Source: Acidisarcina polymorpha (GTDB lineage Bacteria; Acidobacteriota; Terriglobia; Terriglobales; Acidobacteriaceae). Taken from it: DNA of 64,000 bases. The number at the start of each line of letters is the position of its first letter. The first letter of the stretch is position 1. Position numbers and translations under genes: made by a program. The notes below the pieces were generated by a model. The model searched no databases and had not been told where the DNA came from. It saw only the letters and a list, made by a program, of their open reading frames with translations. Below, in pieces: positions 46,095-56,178 of this stretch. The stretch lies in NCBI RefSeq assembly GCF_003330725.1, contig NZ_CP030840.1, forward strand, positions 62,001-126,000. Direction: 5' to 3'.

Positions 46095-46896
46095 GCGGGG
46101 ACTCCGGCTGCGGCTTGCCCGTCGTGCGCTAGCGTCTTCCTTGTTCTTCCTGCTAACCGCCGATACTTTGCCGGGTTCTCAGCAACCGTCGGTTCCGGCC
46201 CCGCCTGCTCCACCTTCGGCTGCCCCGCCCGCTGCCATCAGGCCTAGCTTGCCTGCCTTGCCTCCACCGCCGGCCATGGCGTCAGTACAGCCGTCGTTTG
46301 TGGTCGCAATCGATGCCGCCCATGGCGGATCCGACGATGGCGCTCGTATCGCCAATGGGGAGATCGAGAAGGACATTACCCTGGCCTTATCAGCACGCTT
46401 GCGCTCCGCTCTCAGCGCTCGAGGGATCACCGTCCTGACTATCCGCGAATCTGATATCGACGTATCCTCCGCGCAACGTGCCGGCATTGCCAATCATGCA
46501 TTGGCGGCCGCCTGCCTGGTCCTGCATGCGACATCGACCGGCAGTGGAGTTCACCTCTTTACCTCGTCGCTCGCCCCCACAACGCCAACAACCGGGCCAG
46601 TGATGCTTCCGTGGCAGAGTGCCCAAGCAGCGTGGATTACCCGCAGTCTCAGGCTCTCTTCTGAGATAAACTCCGCACTGGGTCAGGCAGCAATTCCGGT
46701 CACTTTAGGGAGCGCCTCGATCCAACCGCTTGACAATCTTACCTGCCCCGCAATTGCCATCGAGATCGCTCCGCTGGCGGCGTCGCCGGCCAACAAGGCG
46801 CTCGCTCTCTCCGATCCTGCTTACCGGCAGCGCATTCTCGATGCACTCTCCGCCGCTCTGCTTGAATGGAGTACCGACTGGAAGCAGCAGCCATGA
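46081..46896 (+). CDS. N-acetylmuramoyl-L-alanine amidase (Amidase_3) domain protein
   Basis: 271 residues. Arg-rich start and hydrophobic segment (LASSLFFLLTAD) export it; a Pro/Ala-rich linker precedes the catalytic domain. Zn-ligand positions are present: VVAIDAAHGGSDDGA (His), NGEIEKDITLALS (Glu), LVLHATSTGSGVHL (His) and AIAIEIAPL (Glu at the position of catalytic Glu), although the usual DPGHGG is DAAHGG. It cleaves or binds peptidoglycan in the periplasm. The GerMN gene downstream overlaps by ATGA, pairing it with spore/cell-wall-type neighbours. Confidence 0.75.
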   Translation: MLWTERGLRLRLARRALASSLFFLLTADTLPGSQQPSVPAPPAPPSAAPPAAIRPSLPALPPPPAMASVQPSFVVAIDAAHGGSDDGARIANGEIEKDITLALSARLRSALSARGITVLTIRESDIDVSSAQRAGIANHALAAACLVLHATSTGSGVHLFTSSLAPTTPTTGPVMLPWQSAQAAWITRSLRLSSEINSALGQAAIPVTLGSASIQPLDNLTCPAIAIEIAPLAASPANKALALSDPAYRQRILDALSAALLEWSTDWKQQP

Positions 46897-47549
46897 TCCC
46901 TCGTTCGCTGAAAATTCTGTTTTGGTGCCTGCTTGCCGCCTCGGTAGTGATGGCCGTTGTCCTGATCCGACTGCGAGAACAAGCCGCCGATCGACTCACC
47001 AGTCATGCCTTCGACGCGAACGGGAATCCGGCAAGCCTACCCCTGACAGAGCCCGTCCCTGCCGCCACGGAGAGTATCACGCTGCTCGAGGCAAACGACC
47101 TGGATGGCTCCCTTGCTCCGGTCACCCGCAGCCTCGCTCTTCCTCAGGAAACTGGGGCGCGCGCCCGTGTCCTGCTTCGCCAGCTGGTGTCGGATTATGC
47201 CTCCCCCGAATCGCAGCATCCACTGGTTCCCGGCCCAGGAATCACTGCAGTTTTCTTTATGCCCGATCCCAATCCTCAGATCGACAACCAGGGTGACGGT
47301 GCGAACACCACCCGCTCCCGTCAACAAACCGCTGTGGTGGACCTCACGAGCGCCTTCGCCGAGAACCATCCTTCAGGAATCGCAGTCGAGAGCCTCACCT
47401 TGCTCTCAATCATCGGTACGCTTCACGAGAACTTCCCCGCCGTTGATGAAGTTCGCTTCCTCGTCGACGGACAATCCCGCGAGACACTCGCCGGCCATGC
47501 CGATCTGACTCGCACCTACCTGGCTGCACCAGCCGAAACCCGCCCGTGA
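46893..47549 (+). CDS. GerMN domain protein
   Basis: 218 residues. An N-terminal hydrophobic segment (LFWCLLAASVVMAVVLIRL) anchors it, then a GerMN domain near residues 90-190: SIIGTLHENFPAVDEVRFLVDG and TRTYL at the end. GerMN appears with amidases in spore germination and other cell-wall proteins; this genome is not expected to sporulate. It begins inside the amidase stop (ATGA), suggesting a two-component peptidoglycan module, followed after 38 bases by murI. Confidence 0.8.
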   Translation: MIPRSLKILFWCLLAASVVMAVVLIRLREQAADRLTSHAFDANGNPASLPLTEPVPAATESITLLEANDLDGSLAPVTRSLALPQETGARARVLLRQLVSDYASPESQHPLVPGPGITAVFFMPDPNPQIDNQGDGANTTRSRQQTAVVDLTSAFAENHPSGIAVESLTLLSIIGTLHENFPAVDEVRFLVDGQSRETLAGHADLTRTYLAAPAETRP

Positions 47550-47587
47550 ACATGAAGCGCCCTTGATCATGAAGCTAAGATCGAAGA

Positions 47588-48424
47588 ATGAAAATCGGAG
47601 TCTTCGATTCTGGGGTTGGCGGACTGACAGTCCTCCGCGCCCTCCTTCCCCGCATTCCCGATGCCGAATACTTTTATCTAGGCGACACCGCTCGTCTGCC
47701 CTATGGGTCGAAGTCTCAGGCCACGATTGCCCGGTACGCTGTCTCCAGTTCCCAGTTCCTCATTGATCAGGGCTGTGAGTTTCTAGTCATCGCTTGCAAC
47801 ACGGCCAGCGCCTTAGCACTGGACGAAATCGGCCTGACAGCCGCTCCGTATGCCGTTCCGGTGGTTGGCGTCATTACACCCGGAGCGGCCGCCGCGGCTG
47901 CCATAAGCCAAACCCGGGACACCCTGGTTATCGCCACTTCCGCAACCGTCGAGAGCCACGCTTACTCCGCCGCCTGTGAATCGCATGGGCTCCGCAGCAT
48001 CGAGAAGGCCTGCCCTCTGCTGGTTCCCCTGGTTGAAGAAGGATGGATCGACCATCCCGTCACGGCCGAAGTCACCCGCATCTATTTATCCGAACTGCAT
48101 CGACAGGCGTCCAACGCCAGCCTCGTCCCCGATACGCTGGTTCTCGGCTGTACTCATTACCCGCTGCTGCGCGAAGTCTTTGAAGCAGGCGTTCGCGAAC
48201 TCTGGCCGGGTCATCCCGCCGCAGTCATCGACTCTGCCGAAGCAACGGCCAGGGAAGTCGAACGTCAACTCAACGCTTCTTTCTCAAACCGTCCAGCCGC
48301 AGGTATCCGTTCTCCGGCCACAAGGTTTTATGCCACCGATTCAGTAGTCAAATTCCGCCAGTTAGGGACCCGCTTCCTGAACCAACCGATTTCCGACGTA
48401 GAACTCGTCGACCTTGGGGGCTGA
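47588..48424 (+). CDS. murI: Glutamate racemase
   Basis: 278 residues; makes D-glutamate for peptidoglycan. N-terminal GVFDSGVGGLTVLRAL, first catalytic Cys in VIACNTASALAL, second in VLGCTHYPLLRE. Both cysteines and family order are intact. Its neighbours (amidase and GerMN before, fabI after) give a small cell-envelope block. Confidence 0.97.
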   Translation: MKIGVFDSGVGGLTVLRALLPRIPDAEYFYLGDTARLPYGSKSQATIARYAVSSSQFLIDQGCEFLVIACNTASALALDEIGLTAAPYAVPVVGVITPGAAAAAAISQTRDTLVIATSATVESHAYSAACESHGLRSIEKACPLLVPLVEEGWIDHPVTAEVTRIYLSELHRQASNASLVPDTLVLGCTHYPLLREVFEAGVRELWPGHPAAVIDSAEATAREVERQLNASFSNRPAAGIRSPATRFYATDSVVKFRQLGTRFLNQPISDVELVDLGG

Positions 48425-48543
48425 TATTCTGATGGTTCGCCGTCGAGTACTAGAGTCACGAAAGTGATGCCAGACTCGCTTGAACCCACGTTTCTGCTCC
48501 TCAAAGAAGAGGCGCACTGCTGGGAAGATCGAAGGAGTTGCAC

Positions 48544-49311
48544 ATGCTCAACCTGGAAGGCCGCACTGCAGTAGTTTTTGGTCTCGCGAACAAGCGTAGT
48601 ATTGCCTGGGCCATCGCCCAGAAGCTTCATGCCGCCGGCGTCAATCTCGCCATCAGCTACCAGAACGAACGCCTTCGCGCCGACGCAGAGGATCTTGTCG
48701 CCGAACTTCCGGGGGCCCAGTTATTCCAGTGCGATGTCTCTGCCGATGCCGACATTGACCGCGTCTTCGCCGAGCTGAAGGAGCGCTATGGCAAGTTGCA
48801 CGTGCTCGTCCACAGCATTGGCTTTGCCCCCGCCGATGAGATGAAGAATGACTTCGTGCTGACCAGCCGCGAAGGCTTCCGCATTGCCCACGATGTCAGC
48901 GTCTATTCGCTGATCGCGTTGAGCCGCGGCGCCGCCCCGCTCATGACTGAGGGTGGCAGCATTATCACCCTCACCTACTACGGAGCGGAGAAAGTCTTCC
49001 CGCGATACAACGTCATGGGCGTCGCCAAAGCCGCTCTAGAGGCAACTGTCCGTTATCTGGCCGCAGATCTCGGCAGAAAGAACATCCGGGTGAACGCGAT
49101 CTCCGCCGGCCCGATTAAGACCCTTGCCGCTCGGGGAATCGGCAACCTGAGCGAGATGTTGAAGGCCCACGCCGACCGGGCTCCGCTAGGCCGTAATGTA
49201 GAACAGGCCGAGGTTGGGGGCGCCGCCCTCTATCTGGCATCCGACCTCAGCACTGCGGTCACCGGAGAAGTCCACTATGTGGATGCCGGATACAACGTCA
49301 TGGGATTTTGA
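48544..49311 (+). CDS. fabI: Enoyl-[ACP] reductase FabI
   Basis: 255 residues; NAD(P)H-dependent last step in fatty acid elongation. Short-chain dehydrogenase of FabI type with GLANKRSIAWAIAQ at the nucleotide site, DVSADADIDRVF, and the catalytic Tyr/Lys in YNVMGVAKAALE (Y-x6-K). ATG 48544 has AAGGAG upstream; TTG 48538 is the alternative. Followed by a hairpin terminator. Confidence 0.97.
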   Translation: MLNLEGRTAVVFGLANKRSIAWAIAQKLHAAGVNLAISYQNERLRADAEDLVAELPGAQLFQCDVSADADIDRVFAELKERYGKLHVLVHSIGFAPADEMKNDFVLTSREGFRIAHDVSVYSLIALSRGAAPLMTEGGSIITLTYYGAEKVFPRYNVMGVAKAALEATVRYLAADLGRKNIRVNAISAGPIKTLAARGIGNLSEMLKAHADRAPLGRNVEQAEVGGAALYLASDLSTAVTGEVHYVDAGYNVMGF

Positions 49312-49360
49312 TTGATTGGCCCCGCAAAGATATGAAGTTGGGGAAGCGAGCGTGGATCGA

Positions 49361-49394
49361 GGAAGGTAGTCTCTCCGGCTACCTTCCAATTTTG
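49361..49394 (+). terminator. Rho-independent terminator after fabI
   Basis: GGAAGGTAG (49361-49369) pairs perfectly with CTACCTTCC (49379-49387) across a 9-base loop, then AATTTTG. Position 50 bases after fabI fits the end of the murI/fabI transcript. Confidence 0.7.
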
Positions 49395-49751
49395 CCGAGA
49401 GAGCAATAGTCCTGGGCGCACCCCGAAGCGAAAGCAAAAGTTCGCTTGCGATCTCTCCCTAACATTCAAAAAGTTTGGAAACGAAGTTTACTATCTTGTT
49501 AACAAACCTTCACATTATCGAATAAACAGTTGGTCTGGTGAAATCAATGTTGCTTGATTTTTGCGACCGTTCCCATTTTGGGTAACAATTCCCATTGCCA
49601 ATCGTCTCGTTGCGAGTCTAGGATTTGCCCTGTAATCGAAGCACCTGCTGCAAACATTCCAGTAAAGCTTCCAGCGTATGAAGTCGTTCCCCGAATCATC
49701 GAACCTCTCAAGAAACCTTGACCCCAGGGTCATTGTGTGGAGTGACTGTCT
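49395..49751. other. Intergenic region before the GvpL/F-like gene
   Basis: About 357 bases. AT content rises around 49470-49570, with TTGGAAACGAAG and TATCTTG at poor spacing for a sigma-70 promoter. A 114-codon minus-strand reading (49515-49859) overlaps the GvpL/F gene and shows no family features. I see no gene here. Confidence 0.45.
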
Positions 49752-50513
49752 ATGGCGTGGTATGCCTATTGCATAAGCGAAAAACAGGCCTTCCCTGATC
49801 TCCTCCGTCACCGCAAACCAGTACCGCTCGACGCCGTGACGGGCATCTCGGGAAATCAAGTCTTCCTCTATCCGGCCAGCGATTTAGCCGTAATCGTCAG
49901 CGAACACAATCCCGATGAACCCCTCGTTCAAAAGTCTGCAGTCGATCACGCCAAGGTCATTGCCGACTGCTTCAAGATGTCCACTGTGCTTCCCTTCCGT
50001 TTCGGTACTGTCTTTTCTGATGACGAAGCCTTGCGCCGGTCGGTCCGGTCCAATCAGCGCCAGTTTTTAACCAATCTCGACCGTCTGCGCGGCAAAGCCG
50101 AGATGCACCTTAAAGTCGTCGTCGACGATTGCTGCCGCGAACAGGACAAGCCCATCCTCATGAATCGAGTGGGCAAGGAATACCTCACCAGCCTTCGCGA
50201 AAACGCCACTCAGCAGCGGGAACGACAGACCCGCGCTCGCGCGGTCTCCGTGCAGATGCACCGCATGTTCGCGCCGCTCGACGAAGAAGTCTCCTGCAAG
50301 CGCGACGGTACCGGCAAGATGATGCTGGACATCGCTCATCTGATCGATCACAAATGCATCGAGCGCTATCAAAACCGTTACTCCACTGCGGCTGTTCAAC
50401 TGAAAGACTGCCGCATGCAACTCTCCGGGCCGTGGCCGCCGTACCACTTTGTTCACCGCCAGTCTCGCGTGCCAGCGCAGCACACCCCCAGCAGAACCGC
50501 CATACCCGCATAG
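49752..50513 (+). CDS. GvpL/GvpF-family gas vesicle-type protein, orphan
   Basis: 253 residues. GvpL/F family: WYAYCISE at the start, VDHAKVIADCFKMSTVLPFRFGTVF, and the C-terminal motif LSGPWPPYHF with RYSTAAVQLKDCR. In true gas vesicle clusters these are accessory proteins in the vesicle. No gvpA/B/N/K is in the window, so it may act alone in this genome. The typical domain ends at about residue 235; the tail is short and basic. No operon partners. Confidence 0.8.
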   Translation: MAWYAYCISEKQAFPDLLRHRKPVPLDAVTGISGNQVFLYPASDLAVIVSEHNPDEPLVQKSAVDHAKVIADCFKMSTVLPFRFGTVFSDDEALRRSVRSNQRQFLTNLDRLRGKAEMHLKVVVDDCCREQDKPILMNRVGKEYLTSLRENATQQRERQTRARAVSVQMHRMFAPLDEEVSCKRDGTGKMMLDIAHLIDHKCIERYQNRYSTAAVQLKDCRMQLSGPWPPYHFVHRQSRVPAQHTPSRTAIPA

Positions 50514-50533
50514 ACTCCCTGCTTCCGGATCCT

Positions 50534-50577
50534 GGTTCCCATTCTTGACGCCTTCTGCGCCGTCAAGGATGGGAATC
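50534..50577. terminator. Long hairpin after the GvpL/F gene
   Basis: TTCCCATTCTTGACG (50536-50550) pairs with CGTCAAGGATGGGAA (50561-50575) through 14 Watson-Crick pairs and one G.U, with two more outer pairs and a 10-base loop. It stands between convergent reading directions. There is no T tract; it may act as a bidirectional terminator or RNA-stabilising element. Confidence 0.45.
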
Positions 50578-50623
50578 AACAATTCGTGCCAGAAACCTGC
50601 TGCAGCGCGGCAGGTGGCATTGC

Positions 50624-51190
50624 TTACTCACACCACAGTGTCTCAGCCGGGCCGATCCGGCTGAGACGAAGCGTCGGCACATACAGCATCGGCGATGGAG
50701 GCCAGCAACACTGGCACCGCAGCGAACGCAACACGCCGTATGTCTTGATTTATGGATTTCGCTTGAGAGCACACGTAGCGCAATCAGCGAAGGCGCGAGC
50801 CCCGCGAGCCCGCCTCCGTCGGTGGCGAGGAACCCCAGAGAACCGCCTCGACTATTGCCTGGCGGACTGTCGAGCCCAACGCTATGCGAATTCCGATCTC
50901 CTGCCCCCTGCACCACCAGATTTAAGATCAGCGCATCGATCCCAATCGAGGACGGAAATAGAGCCACCCCGGCCAACGTCGCTAGGAGCATCACCTCGAT
51001 TCGCTGTTGTTGAAGCTGCTGCGCTAGGAGCTGGTTCATCGAGTAAGACCCGAAAACGGCAACAAGGGGATCGACAACCGCCTTTCGCATGGACGCGGTG
51101 GGTCCTTCAATCGGCCTGCTCGTTCGCAATATCCCATTCGGCTGAAGCTACAGGGGAGCCACGTTGAGCAGCCTGGCGGCGTCTCCATCA
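50624..51190 (-). pseudogene. Remnant C-terminus of an ADOP/MacB-like permease
   Basis: Fragments of one protein are spread over three minus-strand frames. First frame: SYSMNQLLAQQLQQQRIEVM and LLATLAGVALFPSSIGIDAL; second: EIGIRIALGSTVRQAIVEAV; back to the first: GLAPSLIALRVLSSEI; then third: VPTLRLSRIGPAETLW ending at TAA 50624-50626. In order, these make the last membrane segments of an Acidobacterial duplicated permease, as in the intact neighbour. At least three frameshifts and loss of the entire N-terminal part indicate a dead gene. Confidence 0.75.
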
Positions 51191-51414
51191 CCGGAGTGTA
51201 AAAAACCGGCTTAGTCGAGAGCGGTGCGTCTCGCTCGTACCCGGGCGTTTGGCAACGCCGCCGACCACGTCCACAATGGTGTACACGGGATTGTCCCCGT
51301 CTTCAAATCGAAAGTGTCGCCGATTGGCGCTCGGCGGAGAGCATTCTGCGCGAAACCAGTCGCTTTGGCTTGAAGACAAGGAGCAAATACAGTCAGCTCG
51401 GGGAGACTTGGTTT
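51191..51414. other. Short gap between ADOP remnant and intact permease
   Basis: About 220 bases 3' of the intact permease gene and 5' of the readable part of the remnant. Probably further decayed N-terminal sequence of the lost gene, but I could not recognise any residues. Confidence 0.3.
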
Positions 51415-53844
51415 TTACTCTGCCCGCAGAGCTTCGACCGGATTCACTGAAGCAGCCCGTCGCGCCGGAAGATAACTCGCCAGCATCGCGGAGACTCCCA
51501 GCACACCTGCGACCACCGCCAGAGTCGAGATGTCCCAGGCACGAACCCCAAATAAGAGGCTTCGCATCAGCGTCGCCGCTCCCATTGAACAAATTAACCC
51601 AGCGACGATGCCAAAGAACGTCACGTGAAACGCTTCGGTCAAAATCATCCGGTAAACCGAAGCCCGCTGCGCTCCCAACGCCATCCGTACCCCGATCTCC
51701 CGCGTCCGCTGACTCACCGAATAGGCAATCACCCCGTACAGCCCTACAACGCCCAGCAGCAGTGCTAGAATCGCAAATCCTCCGACAAGCCACGCCGAGG
51801 AACGATGCAGGTACGCCGTCTGGGATTGGTTGATGTGCTCGATCATCGTGGCCTCGTCGATCGTGCCGATCGCTGGATCCACCTTGCGGGTAACCGCGTC
51901 CATCTCGGGGAGCACCGATGCAGCGTCCTGTGAAGTTCGGGCTACAACATCGAAATAAGGAGCCGAATCCTGATTGAACGGGTGGTACTCCGCTGGCCAG
52001 ATCGTTTCATCTAAAGCACCTTCCTTGATATTGTCCACGATCCCGATCACCGTCTTCATCGAGGCGGGCGACAACCGGATGTCGCCGATCCGCTTGCCGA
52101 TTGGATCTTCGCCGGGAAAATACCTCTCGGCCAGCGCCCGATTGATAATGACCACCGGCGGCTTGGACGCATCTTCGCCATCGGTAAAGTAGCGCCCGCG
52201 CAGCAGTTTCGCTTGTAGGGTCGAGAAGTAATATGCGCTTACGTCGCGCTCATTTACCTCGTTGTGAATGCCGTTATAGGGCTTCCCTTCGAAGCGTATC
52301 CAGTCAGTATTCCCGTTGAAACTGACTGGCAAGACTGTTGTGGTTCCCGCCGATTTCACTCCGGGCAGCCTCGCGATCTGGCGCAAAATCTCCCGATGAA
52401 CCCGGATTCGCGCTTCGTCCTTCGCATAGTCGGCCTGCGGCAGTTGAACTTCGACGACCGCCAGATGATCCGGCTGGAAGTTGACGTCCACATGCAGTAG
52501 CCGGTAGAAGCTTTTTCCCAGCAACCCCGCACCAGCCAAGAGCACCATGGCGATGGCCAATTCCAGCACCACCAAATTCGCGCCAAAACGCCTCCATACT
52601 GCTCCTGAAGAACCGCGGCCGCCTTCGGCCAGGCCGCTGCGCATCTCAGCGCCCATCCCGGTAGCGGACACGCGCAGAATCGGAGTCAAGGAAAACAGCA
52701 CAGCGGCTAGAAGGGAAACCCCCACGGTAAAGACAGCCACGCGTCCGTTTAATGCCACTCCGGCCAGGTAGGGCATCTCGTTCATCATGTCTTTGGAGAC
52801 GAGGCGCAATAACGTCGCAATCGCGCCTTGAGCGGCGGCAATTCCCAACAGGCTAGCAAATCCGACCAAGACCAGCCCTTCCGTCACGAACTGGCGTGCC
52901 AGCCGGGACGCCGAGGCACCCAAGGCCCCGCGAACCGCGATCTCGCGCCGACGGCTCTCCGACCGCGCCAGCAGGAGGCTCGACACGTTCACGCAGGCGA
53001 TCAACAATAGCAGCCCCGCTCCGCCGAGCAGCGCTAACAAGATAGGCCGGATATCGCCAACGATAGCCTCGTACAACGGAACTACGCTCGCTCCCTGGCC
53101 GCGATTGGAGTCGGGATACTGTCGTTCTAATTGGCTGGCAATGGACTTCATCTCGGCCAGAGCGGAGGTGATCGCGACGCCGTCTTTCAGCCGAGCCACG
53201 CCGTACAAGTCATGGCAGCTTCTCTTCTTCTCGCATTCGGCAGTTGGCTGCAGAGAGGCCCAGACCTCGGGACTGCCGAGGGGTGCAAATTGGAAGTTCT
53301 CTGGCAACACGCCGATGATCGTGGCCGGCATCCCGCTCAGCGAAACCGTTTCGCCGATCACATCCCTCCTTCCTTTGAACCGCCTCTGCCAGGTCCAGTA
53401 GCTGAGAAGGACCGCCTCGGCCGCAGTCGGGCGGTCTTCGCCGGCGAAGAAATCCCGGCCAAGGATCGGGACAATCCCGAGCGTTCGAAAGAAACCATCG
53501 CTGACCCGGCCTGCCGGAACCGACTCCGTTTGGCCAGCCATACGCAGCAGATAATGGGTCTGGTGATAAGCATCGAGGGAGCTGAACACGGTGTTCATCC
53601 GCTTCCAGTCGAGGTAATCGGGGTAGGAGATGTTGGATCGCGGGAACAGTGTGGCACTCTCCGCCACTTCCACCAACCGGTTCGGATCCGCGTACGGCAG
53701 CGGCTCGATCAGCGCAGCGTCGACAAAGGCAAAGATCGCCACACTGGCGCCAAGCCCAAGCGCCAGCATCAAAACCGCCGTCAACCCAAAGCCCGGATTC
53801 TTCTTCAGCTGGCGGAAGGCAAAGCGCAGATCTTGCAACAACAT
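51415..53844 (-). CDS. ADOP-type ABC transporter permease (MacB-like)
   Basis: 809 residues. Opens with [20 protein letters not shown], the ADOP N-terminal amphipathic segment, then TM1 and a periplasmic MacB_PCD domain ([16 protein letters not shown]), a duplicated FtsX core: first FtsX ([20 protein letters not shown]...RGALG), and second with [21 protein letters not shown] ending [12 protein letters not shown]. ADOPs are highly expanded in Acidobacteriota; they form efflux or lipoprotein exporters, or mechanotransmission complexes, with an ATPase not seen here. Start ATG 53844 has GGGAG nine bases upstream. Confidence 0.9.
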   Translation of the reverse strand: MLLQDLRFAFRQLKKNPGFGLTAVLMLALGLGASVAIFAFVDAALIEPLPYADPNRLVEVAESATLFPRSNISYPDYLDWKRMNTVFSSLDAYHQTHYLLRMAGQTESVPAGRVSDGFFRTLGIVPILGRDFFAGEDRPTAAEAVLLSYWTWQRRFKGRRDVIGETVSLSGMPATIIGVLPENFQFAPLGSPEVWASLQPTAECEKKRSCHDLYGVARLKDGVAITSALAEMKSIASQLERQYPDSNRGQGASVVPLYEAIVGDIRPILLALLGGAGLLLLIACVNVSSLLLARSESRRREIAVRGALGASASRLARQFVTEGLVLVGFASLLGIAAAQGAIATLLRLVSKDMMNEMPYLAGVALNGRVAVFTVGVSLLAAVLFSLTPILRVSATGMGAEMRSGLAEGGRGSSGAVWRRFGANLVVLELAIAMVLLAGAGLLGKSFYRLLHVDVNFQPDHLAVVEVQLPQADYAKDEARIRVHREILRQIARLPGVKSAGTTTVLPVSFNGNTDWIRFEGKPYNGIHNEVNERDVSAYYFSTLQAKLLRGRYFTDGEDASKPPVVIINRALAERYFPGEDPIGKRIGDIRLSPASMKTVIGIVDNIKEGALDETIWPAEYHPFNQDSAPYFDVVARTSQDAASVLPEMDAVTRKVDPAIGTIDEATMIEHINQSQTAYLHRSSAWLVGGFAILALLLGVVGLYGVIAYSVSQRTREIGVRMALGAQRASVYRMILTEAFHVTFFGIVAGLICSMGAATLMRSLLFGVRAWDISTLAVVAGVLGVSAMLASYLPARRAASVNPVEALRAE

Positions 53845-54156
53845 GATGAAGTACTCCCGCGGTCGAGATGTGCACGTCAACCACCATCATGAGGCGACGG
53901 TAAATTGTAGAAAGAAAGCAGGAGAGAGGACCTCGTGCTAAAAACCGTGTCCGGGAACACAGGAAGTCTGTTCAGAAATGAACAACGGAGTGCAGCAAAA
54001 TTTGCCCGGAAAAGCTCTCAACCAGGATTCGTGCGAGAAGACTAAGACTTGATCCATCGATAGAGAGCGAGCAGATGCTCCACGGACATACCGTTGATGG
54101 TCATTCCCGCGAGGGCGGAACATCGAAACCCTGAGACACAAACGGTAACGGGCGGC
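53845..54156. other. Intergenic region between pgsA and the ADOP permease gene
   Basis: About 310 bases: 3' of pgsA and 5' of the permease gene, both on the minus strand. No reading here resembles a protein and I see no tRNA or other structured RNA. It should contain the permease promoter; I could not place one with confidence. Confidence 0.4.
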
Positions 54157-54810
54157 TCAACTCGCAGGCGAAATATTCTTCTTGCGGCTCAACACGCTCC
54201 CGACCTTTACGCGTGACACGGTTGAGGCGTGGTCGATTTTCCGCCAGAATCCGACAAAATAATCCACCGCCGAGATGATCGAGACTACCACCATGAAGTA
54301 GATCGCGGTGATCGCCGTTGGATACACCCACAACGTAAACCAGCCGAAATGCCACTCATACCAGCGATGCGCCAGGATCGTCGCCACCACGGACACAATC
54401 TGGATGACCGTCTTCAGCTTGCCGAGGTTGCTCGCCTCAATGGTAAATCCCTCAGAGCTGGCGATGGACCTCAACCCGCTCACCAGGAACTCCCGCCCGA
54501 TCACCAGGACCGCGATCCAAGGCTTCATCACGTGGGGGTTATAGCTCACCAGGCAAATGAACGCCGCGCTGATCATCAACTTGTCGGCCAACGGATCCAG
54601 CAGCATCCCAATCGTGGTAATCTGCCCGCGACGCCGCGCTAGATATCCATCCACCCCATCGGTGATCGAAGCGGTGATGAACACGAGCGAGGCAATAATC
54701 TCCTGCTGGCCGAACGAAGCATCATGAAGTGGAAATGATGGAGAGAGCAGCCAGATGAGCACAGGCACACTGAGAATGCGGCTCAACGTAATGGAATTGG
54801 GAAGATTCAC
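54157..54810 (-). CDS. pgsA: CDP-diacylglycerol-glycerol-3-phosphate 3-phosphatidyltransferase
   Basis: 217 residues, integral membrane enzyme for phosphatidylglycerol synthesis. The CDP-alcohol phosphatidyltransferase signature D-x2-DG-x2-AR-x8-G-x3-D-x3-D is complete in DGVDGYLARRRGQITTIG followed by MLLDPLADK. The start is GTG 54810 (AAGGG six bases upstream, sequence then MNLPNSITLSRIL), because the longer ATG at 54936 adds 42 unrelated residues. Function is housekeeping; placement beside chemotaxis genes is incidental. Confidence 0.93.
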   Translation of the reverse strand: MNLPNSITLSRILSVPVLIWLLSPSFPLHDASFGQQEIIASLVFITASITDGVDGYLARRRGQITTIGMLLDPLADKLMISAAFICLVSYNPHVMKPWIAVLVIGREFLVSGLRSIASSEGFTIEASNLGKLKTVIQIVSVVATILAHRWYEWHFGWFTLWVYPTAITAIYFMVVVSIISAVDYFVGFWRKIDHASTVSRVKVGSVLSRKKNISPAS

Positions 54811-54961
54811 ACGCTGCCCTTCGCGGGAGTTGGCGTTCGCTTTATTAGAGCACTTTTTAAGGAAGTATAGGGCCCCAATCGGCTCCCGAGGAAAGAACCG
54901 CCCGTCACCGAATTCTGCGATCGACACTATGGGCATGGTATGCTTGCGTTCGCGACCAACC

Positions 54962-55459
54962 TTAAAGCCCCTGACAATCTATAGAAAAAGTAAACAGTTG
55001 ACCAACAAAGCAATACGTTCGCTGGGTGTGAAATGCCGGCCTCGGAAGGTGAAATTCGTAGTCCGAACCAGAGATGACGGCCGGGACGGAAAGCATGCAG
55101 GTCGCGGCAAACTCCGCCTGCTTACCCTTCCACGTTCCGGCAAGCATATTGCAAACCTCCCCGAGAGCGTCTTTTACCGTTCGATCAAAGTGGGTCATGG
55201 GTGTTCCTACCATCAACTCAGCCAGCTTCAGCGCGACCGTCTCCGGCATTCGCAGGACGCAAGCTCCGCTTAACTTCCCGGCTAGACCGATGATCGCGGT
55301 AACTCCTTCCGTCGTCTCGGTGTCGGACGGGGGCGATATCGCTGAGGCAAGGACTGGGACACAAGAGACGTCCATCATTAACTGAAAGACCTCGGCAACC
55401 GAGAGGTCGAGAAATTCGTTTTGTGCCGACTGCTTGTCGCGTGTATTTTGGTTCAGCAT
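54962..55459 (-). CDS. cheX: CheX-type chemotaxis phosphatase
   Basis: 165 residues. CheC/CheX/FliY phosphatase fold with the conserved E-x2-N motif in DALGEVCNMLAG around residue 115; VTAIIGLAGKLSGACVLRM precedes. CheX dephosphorylates CheY-P. ATG 55459 is the nearest Met with family-like sequence after it; the reading is open to 55552. It directly follows the CheY-like gene, with 99 bases between. Confidence 0.8.
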   Translation of the reverse strand: MLNQNTRDKQSAQNEFLDLSVAEVFQLMMDVSCVPVLASAISPPSDTETTEGVTAIIGLAGKLSGACVLRMPETVALKLAELMVGTPMTHFDRTVKDALGEVCNMLAGTWKGKQAEFAATCMLSVPAVISGSDYEFHLPRPAFHTQRTYCFVGQLFTFSIDCQGL

Positions 55460-55558
55460 AGTTTTAGTTATCCGGATGAAGCGATGTGTACCTTCTAGAG
55501 TGGCCGGGCTGCCAACAACCCGGATGAGGCGCGGACCTTCCGATCCTGGCAATCGATC

Positions 55559-55936
55559 CTACTCGACTAATGGCAATACGCGTTCCTTCACCTGGTCGGC
55601 GGTAAATGGTTTCCTTAGGTAACCTTGTGCTCCGGCCATGATTGCTTGACGCACATGCTCCTCGCTGCTCTCGGTAGTGATCATCACCACCGGTACGCCT
55701 TCAGCCAACTTTTGACCACGCAAAGCGCGAAGGAACTCGAGGCCATCCATCATCGGCATGTTAATGTCGGACAAGATCAGCTGCACCTTTTCCCGGCGCA
55801 GCACCTCCAGCCCCTCGGTGCCGCTTGAAGCTTCAAGCACCGTGCTCAGTTGTACGCCTGCCTGGCGCAACGCGCGCTCAACGATTTTACGCATGACTGA
55901 CGAGTCGTCTACGATAAGTGCCTTTATCTCGCGCAT
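55559..55936 (-). CDS. cheY: CheY-like response regulator
   Basis: 125-residue single receiver domain. Metal-binding acids are in LIVDDSSVMRKIVE; the phosphoacceptor Asp is in LILSDINMPMMDG; the Thr is VVMITTESS and the Lys is in YLRKPFTA, all in place. Start ATG 55936 has GAGGG eight bases upstream; ATG 55951 is the alternative. Adjacent to the CheX gene, with which it forms a signal-termination pair. Confidence 0.93.
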   Translation of the reverse strand: MREIKALIVDDSSVMRKIVERALRQAGVQLSTVLEASSGTEGLEVLRREKVQLILSDINMPMMDGLEFLRALRGQKLAEGVPVVMITTESSEEHVRQAIMAGAQGYLRKPFTADQVKERVLPLVE

Positions 55937-56178
55937 CTGTTGCACCCTCATTCAGAGATAGCGGCGACGCCAATCGCTCTGCCGCACCGCCTAGGTCTCT
56001 CATTGTCTAAGACAAGGAAGTAACCTTGGGGCGATCTGGCTACTTTATCGGCACCCTAAGCGGCGGCTAGAGTGCTTGCTCACGAAAACGAGTGACATGT
56101 GATCTTCATACCTGTCCGCCCCGAGTGGCCCGGTCACAGGTACCCTCCCGCAACCGAGGCCACTATAGCCGGCAACGC

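Noticed and set aside
53900-54150. Possible small RNA between pgsA and the permease gene
   Set aside because: No paired structure or promoter stands out.
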